Positions 7,845 through 15,249 of a DNA stretch of 24,990 bases are shown in pieces. A program made the position numbers and the translations under genes. The notes beneath the pieces are model-generated. The model saw only the letters and a program-made list of their open reading frames with translations, was not told the origin of the DNA and did no database searches. The stretch is from assembly GCA_035546335.1 (NCBI GenBank), contig DATKDP010000001.1, positions 1 through 24,990 of the forward strand, read 5' to 3'. The stretch's first letter is position 1. Every line of letters starts with the position of its first letter. Source of the DNA: DATKDP01 sp035546335. Its GTDB lineage: Bacteria > Acidobacteriota > Thermoanaerobaculia > Gp7-AA8.

Positions 7845-7927
7845 TCCAGAGAGCCTACTCCCCATGTCGGATTTTTCCAATCATCGGAGAGGCCCATCCC
7901 CTATTCTTCCGATGACCTGGCCGTGCT

Positions 7928-7999
7928 GTCATCCTGGGCAAGGCGGGGCCTGTTGTAGTGTCTCGCTCACGCCCTCCCTGCCGCCTCGCTCGGGATGAC
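7928..7999. repeat. Palindromic repeat with GTCATCCTGAGCGAGGCGG-type arms
   Basis: The left arm at 7928-7946 and right arm at 7981-7999 (CCGCCTCGCTCGGGATGAC) are inverted copies of each other with few mismatches. Both match the core of the repeat at 20203-20316, while the loop is unrelated to that locus. It lies in the gap between the AraC-type gene and the DUF6265-like gene, where it could form a hairpin upstream of the latter. Confidence 0.65.
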
Positions 8000-8040
8000 G
8001 GATTGGAACGCGGGGCATCTGGAAGTCGAGGAGGAATCGG

Positions 8041-8508
8041 ATGATGGCGAGAATCGTGATCATGCTCGGTACTGCAGCTCTGCTGGCGTGCACATCGCTG
8101 GCTGGGGAGAAGGCGCCGGAGCTCGCCGATCTGTCGTGGATCTCCGGGCGATGGGAGTTGAGCTCGGGCCCGGTCGTTGTGCGTGAATGGTGGATGCCGG
8201 CCAGCGACCGGATGATGGTCGGCATGTCGCAGACGACGAAGGATGGACGATTGACCGGCTTCGAGTACCTTCGCATCGAAGAGAGCGAGGCTGGCCTGGT
8301 CTATCAGGCGATGCCCGGCGGGAAGGGGCCGACGCCATTCAGGCTGAAGGAACTGAAGGGCGAGCGAGCAGTCTTCGAGAATCCGGCACATGATTTCCCG
8401 CAGAGAATCATCTACTGGAAGAGTGGAGCATCTCTGTGCGCTCGTATCGAGGGGGTGCTGCGAGGCGAGCAGTCGGGCCAGGAATGGTGCTGGAAGCCGG
8501 CGGAGTGA
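8041..8508 (+). CDS. Secreted DUF6265-family protein
   Basis: The 155-residue protein has an N-terminal signal sequence (ARIVIMLGTAALLACTSLAG). The LLAC at residues 14-17 could be a lipobox, so it may be a lipoprotein instead of a freely secreted one. The mature part has DUF6265-type features: LSWISGRWELSS near the start, EWWMPASDRMMVGMSQT, GFEYLRIEE, and NPAHDFPQRIIYW toward the end. This looks like a small beta-rich, lipocalin-like fold, and no enzyme activity is known for the family. GAGGAGG at 8028-8034 lies 6 nt before the ATG and supports this start. It faces the AraC-type regulator divergently and converges on the YVTN gene with a 20-bp gap. Confidence 0.85.
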   Translation: MMARIVIMLGTAALLACTSLAGEKAPELADLSWISGRWELSSGPVVVREWWMPASDRMMVGMSQTTKDGRLTGFEYLRIEESEAGLVYQAMPGGKGPTPFRLKELKGERAVFENPAHDFPQRIIYWKSGASLCARIEGVLRGEQSGQEWCWKPAE

Positions 8509-8528
8509 GAGTGGCCGAACCTTCTCGC

Positions 8529-9551
8529 TTACTTCGCGAGGGCCATGCCGTCGGGCTCGTGGCCTGCCTTGATGATGTCGCGCACCGCGAGACTCTCCGT
8601 GTCGATGACGACGACGGCATCGGACTGCGTCGCGGCCACGAAAGCCGTCTTCCCGTCTGCGGCGACCACCAGGCCGACGGGGACGGGGCTCTCGCCGAAC
8701 CGATCGCCGAAAAGGCGTTGCGCCGCATCGGGAGCGTTCTTCAGATCGAGCTTTTTCCGGGTGATCTCCTTGCGCGACGCCGCATCGAAGCGAACGACCT
8801 CGCCCGAGCGGGCCGCAGAGACGAGCGCATGCCTGCCGTCGGGAGTGAAGGCGATGCGGATCGGAAATCCGGCACACGCCACGGTGGCTCGGATCTCGAG
8901 CGTCGCCGCGTCGATCACGCTGATCGTGTCCGCTTCACGGTTGGTGACCCAGAGCTCTCCCCCGGCCGGCGACATCGCAATGCCTTCGGCGCCGGCTCCC
9001 GTCTCGAGGTCTTTCACTTTTTTCTGCGAGGCGAGGTCGATCACGGTGACCGATCCGGAGCCGATGTTCGCCACGAAAGCCCTGTTGCGATCCGCCGCGA
9101 CGGCGACCATGTGCGAGACGCGCTGGCCGGTCGGGATGGCGGCTGCGATCTTCCCCTTTGCCGTGTCGACGACGAGCAGATGCCCACTCCCCTCCGCCGT
9201 CACGGCGATCCTGTCACCGCTGAGCCATGCGAGACCGTGGGGGCGAGTGTGCTCCCCCAGGTCGATCGTACGCAACACCTTCGCCGCCGCCAGATCGACG
9301 ACCGTGAGGCTCGAGCCCGCCTTGCTCCGGTCGCCGTAATTGCTCACGACGGCGAGCTTCCCTCCGGGTGAGACCACGACTTCATGGGGTGCATGACCCG
9401 TTGGCAGCGTCGCGCGCGATGCCCCGTTCGTCGGATCGACCAGATCGATCGTGTCATCGCTCTTGTTCGCCACGATCAGCGTGGCGGCGATCGACATCGA
9501 AGACGGGAGAACTACGGAGAAGGTCGCCATCAGGAGAATCGTCAGCTTCAT
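8529..9551 (-). CDS. Secreted YVTN/YncE-type beta-propeller protein
   Basis: The protein has about 340 residues, with a signal peptide (KLTILLMATFSVVLPSSMSI, cleavage probably near AAT) followed by about seven repeats of roughly 40 residues. Each repeat has a form like VANIGSGSVTVIDLAS, VTNREADTISVIDAAT or VAATQSDAVVVIDTES, typical of the 40-residue YVTN beta-propeller. It is expected to be periplasmic and is often involved in binding or redox-linked roles; the family does not tell the ligand. There are two adjacent ATG codons (9554 and 9551). GAGG on the minus strand sits 6 nt before the second but only 3 nt before the first, so I prefer 9551. It is divergent from the amidohydrolase pair across about 100 bp. 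Confidence 0.88.
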   Translation of the reverse strand: MKLTILLMATFSVVLPSSMSIAATLIVANKSDDTIDLVDPTNGASRATLPTGHAPHEVVVSPGGKLAVVSNYGDRSKAGSSLTVVDLAAAKVLRTIDLGEHTRPHGLAWLSGDRIAVTAEGSGHLLVVDTAKGKIAAAIPTGQRVSHMVAVAADRNRAFVANIGSGSVTVIDLASQKKVKDLETGAGAEGIAMSPAGGELWVTNREADTISVIDAATLEIRATVACAGFPIRIAFTPDGRHALVSAARSGEVVRFDAASRKEITRKKLDLKNAPDAAQRLFGDRFGESPVPVGLVVAADGKTAFVAATQSDAVVVIDTESLAVRDIIKAGHEPDGMALAK

Positions 9552-9596
9552 CATCCACCTCGTTCTTGTGCGTCCGGCATTGCGCTACTGCAAACG

Positions 9597-9625
9597 TTAG
9601 CACACGAGGCCACCTCTGATACGAT
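9597..9625 (+). promoter_or_regulatory. Candidate sigma70-type promoter for the amidohydrolase operon
   Basis: TTAGCA at 9597-9602 (4 of 6 matches to TTGACA) and TACGAT at 9620-9625 (5 of 6 matches to TATAAT) are separated by exactly 17 bp. A strong Shine-Dalgarno sequence, GAGGAG (9647-9652), follows 5 nt before the ATG at 9658. This is a prediction by consensus match only. Confidence 0.45.
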
Positions 9626-9657
9626 CCTGCCGCAAGGTCCGTAATCGAGGAGCTCAT

Positions 9658-11097
9658 ATGAAACGGAAGCAAACGCTCGTGATGCCTCTGCTCGTATGCG
9701 TCGTCACCGCCTGCGCATCGACATCCAACACTCCCTCTTCCACCTCGAATCGTCCGGCTCCGCCCGCTCCGACGACTCTTCCCTGGCGCGCCGAGTCCCA
9801 GCCCTATGCGTCGACCTATCGCCCGCTGGCGTCGGTTCCCCTCCTGATCAGGAACGCGACGATTCTCACGGCGGCAGGCGATCGCATCGAGCAGGGCTCG
9901 GTTCTCCTTCGCGATGGAAAGATTGCGGCCATCGGTGTTTCGATCGAAGCACCTGCTGACTCCACGGTCGTCGATGCGAACGGGAAGTGGATCACGCCCG
10001 GCATCATCGATGCGCACTCACATCTCGGCGTCTACGCATCTCCCGCAGTGACCGGGCAGGCCGACGGAAACGAAGCGACGGATCCGAATACCGCCGAGGT
10101 CTGGGCCGAGCATTCGGTGTGGCCGCAGGATCCGCAGTTCGCACTCGCACTCGCCGGCGGCGTGACCTCGATGCAGATCCTTCCGGGATCGGCGAACCTG
10201 TTCGGTGGACGCGGCGTGACCCTCAAGAACGTCGCCGCACGCGACGTCTATGCGATGAAGTTTCCCGGGGCTCCGTACGGACTGAAGATGGCCTGCGGAG
10301 AGAATCCGAAGCGCGTCTACGGCGGCAGGAACCGCGCTCCGTCGACCCGGATGGGCAATGTCGCCGGCTATCGGTCCGCCTGGATGAAGGCTCAGAAGTA
10401 TCGTAGCGACTGGGAGGAGTACGATCGCAAGAAGCGGAAAGGCGATGACCCCACGATTCCCGAGCGCGATCTCGAGTCCGAGACGCTCCTCGGCGTTCTC
10501 GAGGGAAGGATTCTCGTGCAGAACCACTGCTATCGCGCCGACGAGATGCTGACCATGATGGAGCTGGCGAGAGAGTTCGGCTACAGGATCACGGCGTTTC
10601 ATCACGCGGTCGAGGCCTACAAGGTCGCCGATGCTCTCGCCGCGAATGAAATCTGCGCCGACGTCTGGGCCGACTGGTGGGGGTTCAAGATGGAAGCATT
10701 CGACGGGATTCGCGAAAACGTGGCCCTCGTGCACAAAGCGGGCGGCTGTGCCGTCGTGCACTCCGACTCGGCACAAGGAATCCAGCGGCTCAATCAGGAA
10801 GCGGCGAAGGCGATGGCCGCGGGGAACAGGATGGGAATGAATCTCCGCGAAGAGGACGCGATTCGCTGGATCACGATCAACCCCGCGAGATCGCTCGGCG
10901 TGAGCGAGTGGACCGGATCGCTCGAGGCTGGCAAGATGGCGGACCTGGTCGTCTGGAGCGGCAATCCCTTCAGCGTCTACTCGCGCGCCGAGAAGGTCTA
11001 CATCGATGGTGCGCTCGCTTTTGATCGCGGCGACGCGTCTCGACAGCCGGAGAGTGACTTCACCCTCGGCCTCACTGCGGGCGAGGTGATCCGATGA
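9658..11097 (+). CDS. Secreted lipoprotein amidohydrolase (metal-dependent hydrolase)
   Basis: The 479-residue protein has a lipoprotein signal peptide (LLVCVVTAC, with the Cys after VTA as lipid anchor), then a Ser/Thr/Pro-rich linker. The amidohydrolase domain starts at LLIRNATILTAAGDRIEQGS. The metal motif is GIIDAHSHLG (H120, H122). Later likely ligand regions are ILVQNHCYRAD, ITAFHHAVEAYK and CAVVHSDSA, followed by the ADLVVWSGNPF segment of the small beta domain. The family resembles imidazolonepropionase/dihydroorotase-like hydrolases of cyclic amide bonds. The substrate cannot be told; peptide-derived or cyclic amides are possible. It overlaps the next gene by ATGA, so the two are made together. 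Confidence 0.92.
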   Translation: MKRKQTLVMPLLVCVVTACASTSNTPSSTSNRPAPPAPTTLPWRAESQPYASTYRPLASVPLLIRNATILTAAGDRIEQGSVLLRDGKIAAIGVSIEAPADSTVVDANGKWITPGIIDAHSHLGVYASPAVTGQADGNEATDPNTAEVWAEHSVWPQDPQFALALAGGVTSMQILPGSANLFGGRGVTLKNVAARDVYAMKFPGAPYGLKMACGENPKRVYGGRNRAPSTRMGNVAGYRSAWMKAQKYRSDWEEYDRKKRKGDDPTIPERDLESETLLGVLEGRILVQNHCYRADEMLTMMELAREFGYRITAFHHAVEAYKVADALAANEICADVWADWWGFKMEAFDGIRENVALVHKAGGCAVVHSDSAQGIQRLNQEAAKAMAAGNRMGMNLREEDAIRWITINPARSLGVSEWTGSLEAGKMADLVVWSGNPFSVYSRAEKVYIDGALAFDRGDASRQPESDFTLGLTAGEVIR

Positions 11098-12371
11098 AGC
11101 GGGCATCTGCGCTCTCGCTCCTCCTCGTCCTGCTCGCCTCCCTCCTCCGCGGCGAGACGGTTGCAATCACGGGAGCCACGATTCACACCCTCGCCGCTGC
11201 GGGCACGATCAGGGACGCTACGCTCCTGATGACGGATGGTCGGATCGTAGCCGTCGGACAGAACATTGCGGTTCCCGCAGGAGCCCGTCGCATCGACGGC
11301 CGCGGGAAGATCGTCACCCCGGGACTCTTCAATTCGATCACCCGAATCGGCATCACGGAAGTCTCGGCTGTCTCCGGAACCCAGGACCTCGCGGTCTCCA
11401 GCGATCGAATCACCGCAGCATTCGACGTCGCGGACGCGATCAATCCCGATTCGACAGTGATTCCCGTGACACGCCTGGACGGCGTGACCCGCGTCGTCGT
11501 CGCACCCAATGCCGGAGGAAGCCTCATCGCCGGCCAGGGCGCGGTGATTCACCTCGGCGGCGGCGACGCCCTCGTGCTGCGCGGAAAGGTGGCGATGTTC
11601 GCTTTCCTGGGAGAGCGCGGTGCGGAGCTGAGCGGCGGTTCCCGCGGCGCCGCGATTCTGCGGCTGCGTGAAGCGCTGGAGGACGCACGCGACTTCGCTG
11701 CCAACCGCCGGGCATTCGAGAGTGGAAACCGGAGAGAGTACGCTTTCTCGCGGCTCGACCTGGAGGCACTGGTCCCGGTCGTGAACGGAGAACAATCGCT
11801 CGTCGTGACCGCGCACAGAGCGAGCGACATTCTCGCCTCGCTTCGTCTTGCGCGCGAGCTCCGATTGCGTCTGATCCTCGCAGGCGCCGCCGAGGGATGG
11901 AAAGTTGCGCGTTCGATTGCGGAGGCCGGCGTTGCTGTCATCATCAACCCGATGGACAACCTTCCCGAGAGCTTCGAGAGGCTCGGAGCCTCACTCGAAA
12001 ACGCTGCGCGGCTTCATGCCGCCGGCGTGACCATCGCCCTGATGACCGGGGACGCTCACAATGCGCGGAACATCAGGCAGGGAGCCGGCAACGCCGTCGC
12101 GTACGGTCTCCCGTGGGATGCGGCCCTGGCCGCAGTGACGTCCGTTCCCGCGAAGCTGTGGAATCTCGCAGAGAGATATGGAGCTCTGCAGCCTGGAATG
12201 GATGCCGATGTGGTCGTATGGAGCGGCGATCCTTTCGAGCTGACGACGCATGCCGAGGCGGTCTTCATCCGCGGCGTCGCGGTCCCGATGCGCAGCCGCC
12301 AGACCGATCTGCGCGACCGCTACAGTGATGTCTCGTCCGATCTGCCACCGGCGTACCGGAAGGGGCCATGA
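11094..12371 (+). CDS. Secreted amidohydrolase-fold protein lacking the HxH metal motif
   Basis: The 425-residue protein has a signal peptide (SALSLLLVLLASLLRGETVA) and the amidohydrolase layout: the N-terminal beta domain AITGATIHTLAAAGTIRDAT, then the strand KIVTPGLFNSITRIGI. At that position functional enzymes have HxH, as in TPGIIDAHSHLG of the gene before it; here it reads NSITRIG. Other features remain, such as VTAHRASD, ALMTGDAHNARN and the final DADVVVWSGDPF. It may have lost catalysis, or bind metal in another way, and may act as a partner subunit of the upstream enzyme. The ATGA overlap with that gene supports coupled translation and a shared complex (inference). Codon use is like its neighbours. 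Confidence 0.88.
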   Translation: MKRASALSLLLVLLASLLRGETVAITGATIHTLAAAGTIRDATLLMTDGRIVAVGQNIAVPAGARRIDGRGKIVTPGLFNSITRIGITEVSAVSGTQDLAVSSDRITAAFDVADAINPDSTVIPVTRLDGVTRVVVAPNAGGSLIAGQGAVIHLGGGDALVLRGKVAMFAFLGERGAELSGGSRGAAILRLREALEDARDFAANRRAFESGNRREYAFSRLDLEALVPVVNGEQSLVVTAHRASDILASLRLARELRLRLILAGAAEGWKVARSIAEAGVAVIINPMDNLPESFERLGASLENAARLHAAGVTIALMTGDAHNARNIRQGAGNAVAYGLPWDAALAAVTSVPAKLWNLAERYGALQPGMDADVVVWSGDPFELTTHAEAVFIRGVAVPMRSRQTDLRDRYSDVSSDLPPAYRKGP

Positions 12372-12381
12372 TCTCCGTGGG

Positions 12382-12452
12382 CGAAGTTTGTCCGCTTCGG
12401 CCAGACGCTGAAGGACTCCCTCACCTCTGGTCTGCCGAAGCGGACAACTTCG
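12382..12452. repeat. Large hairpin 1 downstream of the amidohydrolase pair
   Basis: The arm at 12382-12406 (CGAAGTTTGTCCGCTTCGGC, then CAGAC) is the inverted complement of 12430-12452 apart from two single-base bulges, about 23 bp of stem with a 23-nt loop. It begins 10 bp after the stop codon of the second amidohydrolase. It has no U-tract, so it is not a classic terminator, but it could block or protect the 3' end of the operon transcript. Confidence 0.75.
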
Positions 12453-12497
12453 GCCCTGGTACGAGTGAGTGACGACAAAGTGTGCCGAGGGCCCGGC

Positions 12498-12572
12498 CGA
12501 ACTTGTCGCGGATGCGCGGTGAGAGCTTCACAAGCTCGCACGGTCCCGGCGGCGCATCCGCGACAAAGTTCG
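12498..12572. repeat. Large hairpin 2, related to hairpin 1
   Basis: The arm at 12498-12517 (CGAACTTGTCGCGGATGCGC) pairs with 12552-12572 with one bulge; the loop contains a small inner stem GAGCTT/AAGCTC. Its base, CGAACTTGTC, resembles the CGAAGTTTGTCC base of hairpin 1. The two outermost ends, GGGCGAAGTTTGTC at 12379 and GACAAAGTTCGCCC at 12562, are themselves inverted copies with one mismatch. The whole 12379-12575 block may be one mobile palindromic unit. It sits between convergent genes, just before the ygiD stop at 12594. Confidence 0.75.
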
Positions 12573-12593
12573 CCCACATCGTTCGGCCACATC

Positions 12594-13376
12594 TCACCCG
12601 ATGCGCACGGTCAACATCGAGACCGATCCGCCGTCGACTCCTTCGACCGGAAACGTCACCGTCTCGTCGTCTCTCTGCAGTGCGATCGTGTACAGAAGCG
12701 GCAGATAGTGATCGGGCGTTGGAATCGACAGCAGGGCATCGCGGCCGAGCGATTCGTAGTCGATGAGTGGACGGTGATCGCGGCTCACCATCAGCGCGCG
12801 CGCACGCTCCTCGAAGCGGATGGCCCAGTCGAACGGCTCGACGGAGTGACGTCCCCAGGCATAGGTGTGCAGGTTGTGGACGAGATTCCCGCTTCCGATC
12901 ACGAGCACACCCTCGTCACGAAGTGGCGCGAGCCGCCGGCCGATCTGGTAATGGAATTCGGGCGGCTGCGTCTCGTCGATCGACAGCTGCACGACCGGAA
13001 TGCCGGCGTCCGGAAAAAGATGGCAGAGGACCGACCAGGTTCCATGATCGAGTCCCCAGCTCAGATCGAGACCGACGGCGAGCGGAGCCAGCATCGACTG
13101 AACCCTGCTTGCGAGATCAGGATCCCCCGGCGCGGGATAGGCGACTCCGAAGAGCTCGCGGGGAAAGCCGCCGAAGTCGTGAATCGTCCGCGGCGTTTCC
13201 ATGGCTGTGAGCAGCGTCGCCGGCAGATACCAGTGGGCGGAGACAGCCAGAATCGCGCGCGGGCGCGGGATCGATCGTCCGATCGCGCTCCAGGCACGCG
13301 TGTAGTCGTTGTCGAGCAGCGCATTCATCGGGTTCCCATGCCCGATGAAAAACGTCGGCATTCGCTCCGTAGTCAT
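12594..13376 (-). CDS. ygiD: 4,5-DOPA dioxygenase extradiol / YgiD-LigB-family dioxygenase
   Basis: The 260-residue protein has the usual family length. Class III extradiol dioxygenases of this type open aromatic rings with a bound metal, and the E. coli relative YgiD acts on DOPA; the natural substrate here is unknown. Conserved histidines are at H13 (FFIGHGNPMN), H48 (AVSAHWY), H111 (WGLDHGTWSVL), H167 (GSGNLVHNL) and H223 (TPDHYLPLLY), covering the expected metal and catalytic sites. The GHGNPM start, IHDFGGFP and YPAPGDP are signature segments. Its ATG at 13376 overlaps the stop of the upstream lipoprotein gene as ATGA, so translation is probably coupled. No signal peptide is present, so it is cytoplasmic. 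Confidence 0.93.
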   Translation of the reverse strand: MTTERMPTFFIGHGNPMNALLDNDYTRAWSAIGRSIPRPRAILAVSAHWYLPATLLTAMETPRTIHDFGGFPRELFGVAYPAPGDPDLASRVQSMLAPLAVGLDLSWGLDHGTWSVLCHLFPDAGIPVVQLSIDETQPPEFHYQIGRRLAPLRDEGVLVIGSGNLVHNLHTYAWGRHSVEPFDWAIRFEERARALMVSRDHRPLIDYESLGRDALLSIPTPDHYLPLLYTIALQRDDETVTFPVEGVDGGSVSMLTVRIG

Positions 13377-14071
13377 CGTGCGCTCCTCCGCTGCTTGAAC
13401 CGCGCGACCTCAGGGACGCAGGGAGCAAGATCGGCAAGCTGAGCCTCGACGAGCTGCATGTTCGCGATGCGCGATTCCTCCTGCTGGCCGATCCACTCCC
13501 GCTTTCTGGCGAGGGCTTCTTCGTAGATCACACGCTTTCGGTCGGCCAATTCGAAATCGATCTCGCGATCGAGTGCACGCCTGGTCATCGTCACTCGTTC
13601 ATCGAGCACGTCCTGCTGCTCGAAAGCGCGCACAGCGTCGATGGCCTGCAGCCTCACCCATTCCTGCTCGAACGGATTGACTCCGAGATTGACTGCGGCG
13701 CGAAGCTCCGCCGTGGCAAAAGCGCGCGCCGACCCCATCGCAGCGAACGCAGTGGCCATTCGCGAGTAGCGGTCATGATCGACGGCGGCTTTGTCCATCT
13801 GGTCCTCGAGCCGGTGACCCGCCACTTCGCGAATCTTCTGCGTGAGAGCGCAGAAGCGGAGAAAGACTTCGATCTGCGACTCGGTCAGAGCACCATCGTC
13901 GGGCGGCGCGTACGTGACTCCCTCGAGCTCGTCGTAGAGGTTTCGGACGGTTCTCTTCTCGAGGTCACGCTCGATCTGCTCCGGATCGAACGGGTCGGGC
14001 TCAGCGCAACCACTCAGCAGAATGACGAGACAGAAGAGGTGGGTCAGAAGACGAATCGGCCCTAGAGCCAT
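13373..14071 (-). CDS. Hypothetical lipoprotein with long helical domain
   Basis: From the ATG at 14071 the protein has 232 residues. It begins with a lipoprotein signal (THLFCLVILLSGCAEPDPFD, lipid Cys at 22). The mature part is helical and charged, with a likely coiled coil near the C-terminus (ALARKREWIGQQEESRIANM). I do not recognise a family. It would be anchored in the outer or inner membrane and face the periplasm. An open frame extends upstream to 14362, but that part is not protein-like (basic, with no signal sequence), and the lipobox makes 14071 far better. It overlaps ygiD by ATGA, which is odd for a lipoprotein and a cytoplasmic enzyme, so a functional link is uncertain. Confidence 0.8.
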   Translation of the reverse strand: MALGPIRLLTHLFCLVILLSGCAEPDPFDPEQIERDLEKRTVRNLYDELEGVTYAPPDDGALTESQIEVFLRFCALTQKIREVAGHRLEDQMDKAAVDHDRYSRMATAFAAMGSARAFATAELRAAVNLGVNPFEQEWVRLQAIDAVRAFEQQDVLDERVTMTRRALDREIDFELADRKRVIYEEALARKREWIGQQEESRIANMQLVEAQLADLAPCVPEVARFKQRRSAR

Positions 14072-14084
14072 ATGATTCACGTGC

Positions 14085-14165
14085 GTGAACTGCCTGTTCG
14101 CTCTCATGCTCGCACTGATGATTTTTGCCTTCGTCGCTGCCAACGTCTTCTCGCGGCGCCGTTGA
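14085..14165 (+). CDS. Possible tiny membrane peptide (26 aa)
   Basis: A GTG-started frame reads as 26 residues, NCLFALMLALMIFAFVAANV followed by FSRRR. This is one hydrophobic helix with a positively charged end, the shape of many real small membrane peptides. It lies in the gap between the lipoprotein gene and the zinc-ribbon gene, ending about 40 bp before that gene's predicted promoter. No Shine-Dalgarno sequence is seen and the length could arise by chance. Treat as a weak candidate. Confidence 0.2.
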   Translation: MNCLFALMLALMIFAFVAANVFSRRR

Positions 14166-14181
14166 TCCGAGCGCGGCGGAA

Positions 14182-14209
14182 TTGTACAGCGATCCGCTGA
14201 CGCTATAAT
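14182..14209 (+). promoter_or_regulatory. Likely sigma70-type promoter for the zinc-ribbon membrane protein
   Basis: A perfect TATAAT at 14204-14209 is preceded by TTGTAC at 14182-14187 with a 16-bp spacer. The start of transcription would be near 14216. GGAG at 14230-14233 is 6 nt before the ATG at 14240, a good ribosome site. This is the best promoter match in the window. Confidence 0.6.
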
Positions 14210-14239
14210 CGTACAAATCCACACCATTCGGAGCAGACA

Positions 14240-15172
14240 ATGAATTGTCCGAAGTGCGACGCGCACCAGCCTGACGACGCCGAGGAATGTTCGTCGTGCG
14301 GTATCATCTTCGCCCGCTGGCGAGCCTCCGTGGAGCGACCCTTGCCGCCGGCCGCGTTCCACGATTCCGCAGCAGGGGCCACTACGACGATCCCGATCGT
14401 CCCGATCATCGCAGTGGTGCTGGTCGTTCTAGTCGGACTCGGCTGGACCATGAAGCGCCGCTCTGCGCGCGCAACCACGAGCCCGGGCGCTGCTCTCGAT
14501 GCACAACTCAATGAGATCAACAACGCCGGACTGAAGGATCGACAGCGGCTCGAAGAGGAGAGTGCAAGAGCCCGGCGAGCTGCGTACCAGAAGGAGGCGT
14601 CGTCGTTGGCCGCTTCGGTGGTGACGTTTCCCGAAGGACTCTCTTCTGCGCAGGCCAGAAGCATGATCGAGAGCTGCAGTGCGTTTCAGGAGCAGACGAC
14701 GCTGACGCTCCCGAAGACGTTCTCGGCCCATCTCTACCGTTTCACTCTCGATCGCTATCCCGCTCTCTTTCCTGCGGCGCGCGACCTGCTCGTCGAGTTT
14801 CAGCCTCCACTTCCCTCGATCTACACGTCGGGGCGAAGTTCCCCGCCGAATTTCGCGGCCCATTCGGAGACGATCAATGTCTCGCTCACGTCCATGGGGC
14901 AGCTCAAGATGCGCACCAACGACCTGGGTGACGAGATCGAGATCGTTCTGGGACCCAGGCAGGTCGTCTCGGTCGACTCCAGCCAGTCCTCAGTCCACAC
15001 TGCCGGTGTCGCGTTCAAGTGGAGTTATGGCGACGACGTCGCCGACACCTTCCAGCCGCCGGAATCGGAGCAGCGCGGCTCGGCCAACTTCGCAAAGCAC
15101 GGACGGAACTGGCAGATCACGCAAGTCAGCATGTGGAAGGATGCGCGATACACGACCGTCTGCTCGTGGTGA
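14240..15172 (+). CDS. Zinc-ribbon, single-pass membrane protein of unknown function
   Basis: The 310-residue protein starts with a zinc ribbon (MNCPKCDAHQPDDAEECSSC; C3, C6, C17, C20), then a linker and a transmembrane helix at about residues 51-70 (IPIVPIIAVVLVVLVGLGWT). A charged helical stretch follows (LKDRQRLEEESARARRAAYQ), then a beta-rich C-terminal domain with no match I know. The ribbon would be cytoplasmic and the C-terminal part outside. The arrangement is like that of many uncharacterised zinc-ribbon/TM proteins of this kind of organism. The kinase at 2292 also begins with a C-x2-C-x10-C-x2-C ribbon, but the rest is unrelated. It has a clear promoter and ribosome site, and converges on the EamA gene. 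Confidence 0.85.
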   Translation: MNCPKCDAHQPDDAEECSSCGIIFARWRASVERPLPPAAFHDSAAGATTTIPIVPIIAVVLVVLVGLGWTMKRRSARATTSPGAALDAQLNEINNAGLKDRQRLEEESARARRAAYQKEASSLAASVVTFPEGLSSAQARSMIESCSAFQEQTTLTLPKTFSAHLYRFTLDRYPALFPAARDLLVEFQPPLPSIYTSGRSSPPNFAAHSETINVSLTSMGQLKMRTNDLGDEIEIVLGPRQVVSVDSSQSSVHTAGVAFKWSYGDDVADTFQPPESEQRGSANFAKHGRNWQITQVSMWKDARYTTVCSW

Positions 15173-15249
15173 TACGAGGCCCGCCACGAAACACTGCACG
15201 TGACGAGCGTGATCGAGAGAGGAACGTCACCGGAGCACGCGAATAGAAG

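Noticed and set aside
7855..8877. 340-codon minus-strand frame
   Set aside because: It covers the DUF6265-like gene and the end of the YVTN gene in other frames and is very rich in Arg, Pro and His, typical of a shadow frame.
14072..14362. Upstream extension of the lipoprotein gene
   Set aside because: It would bury the signal peptide and lipobox 97 residues inside the protein and would cross the promoter and start of the zinc-ribbon gene.
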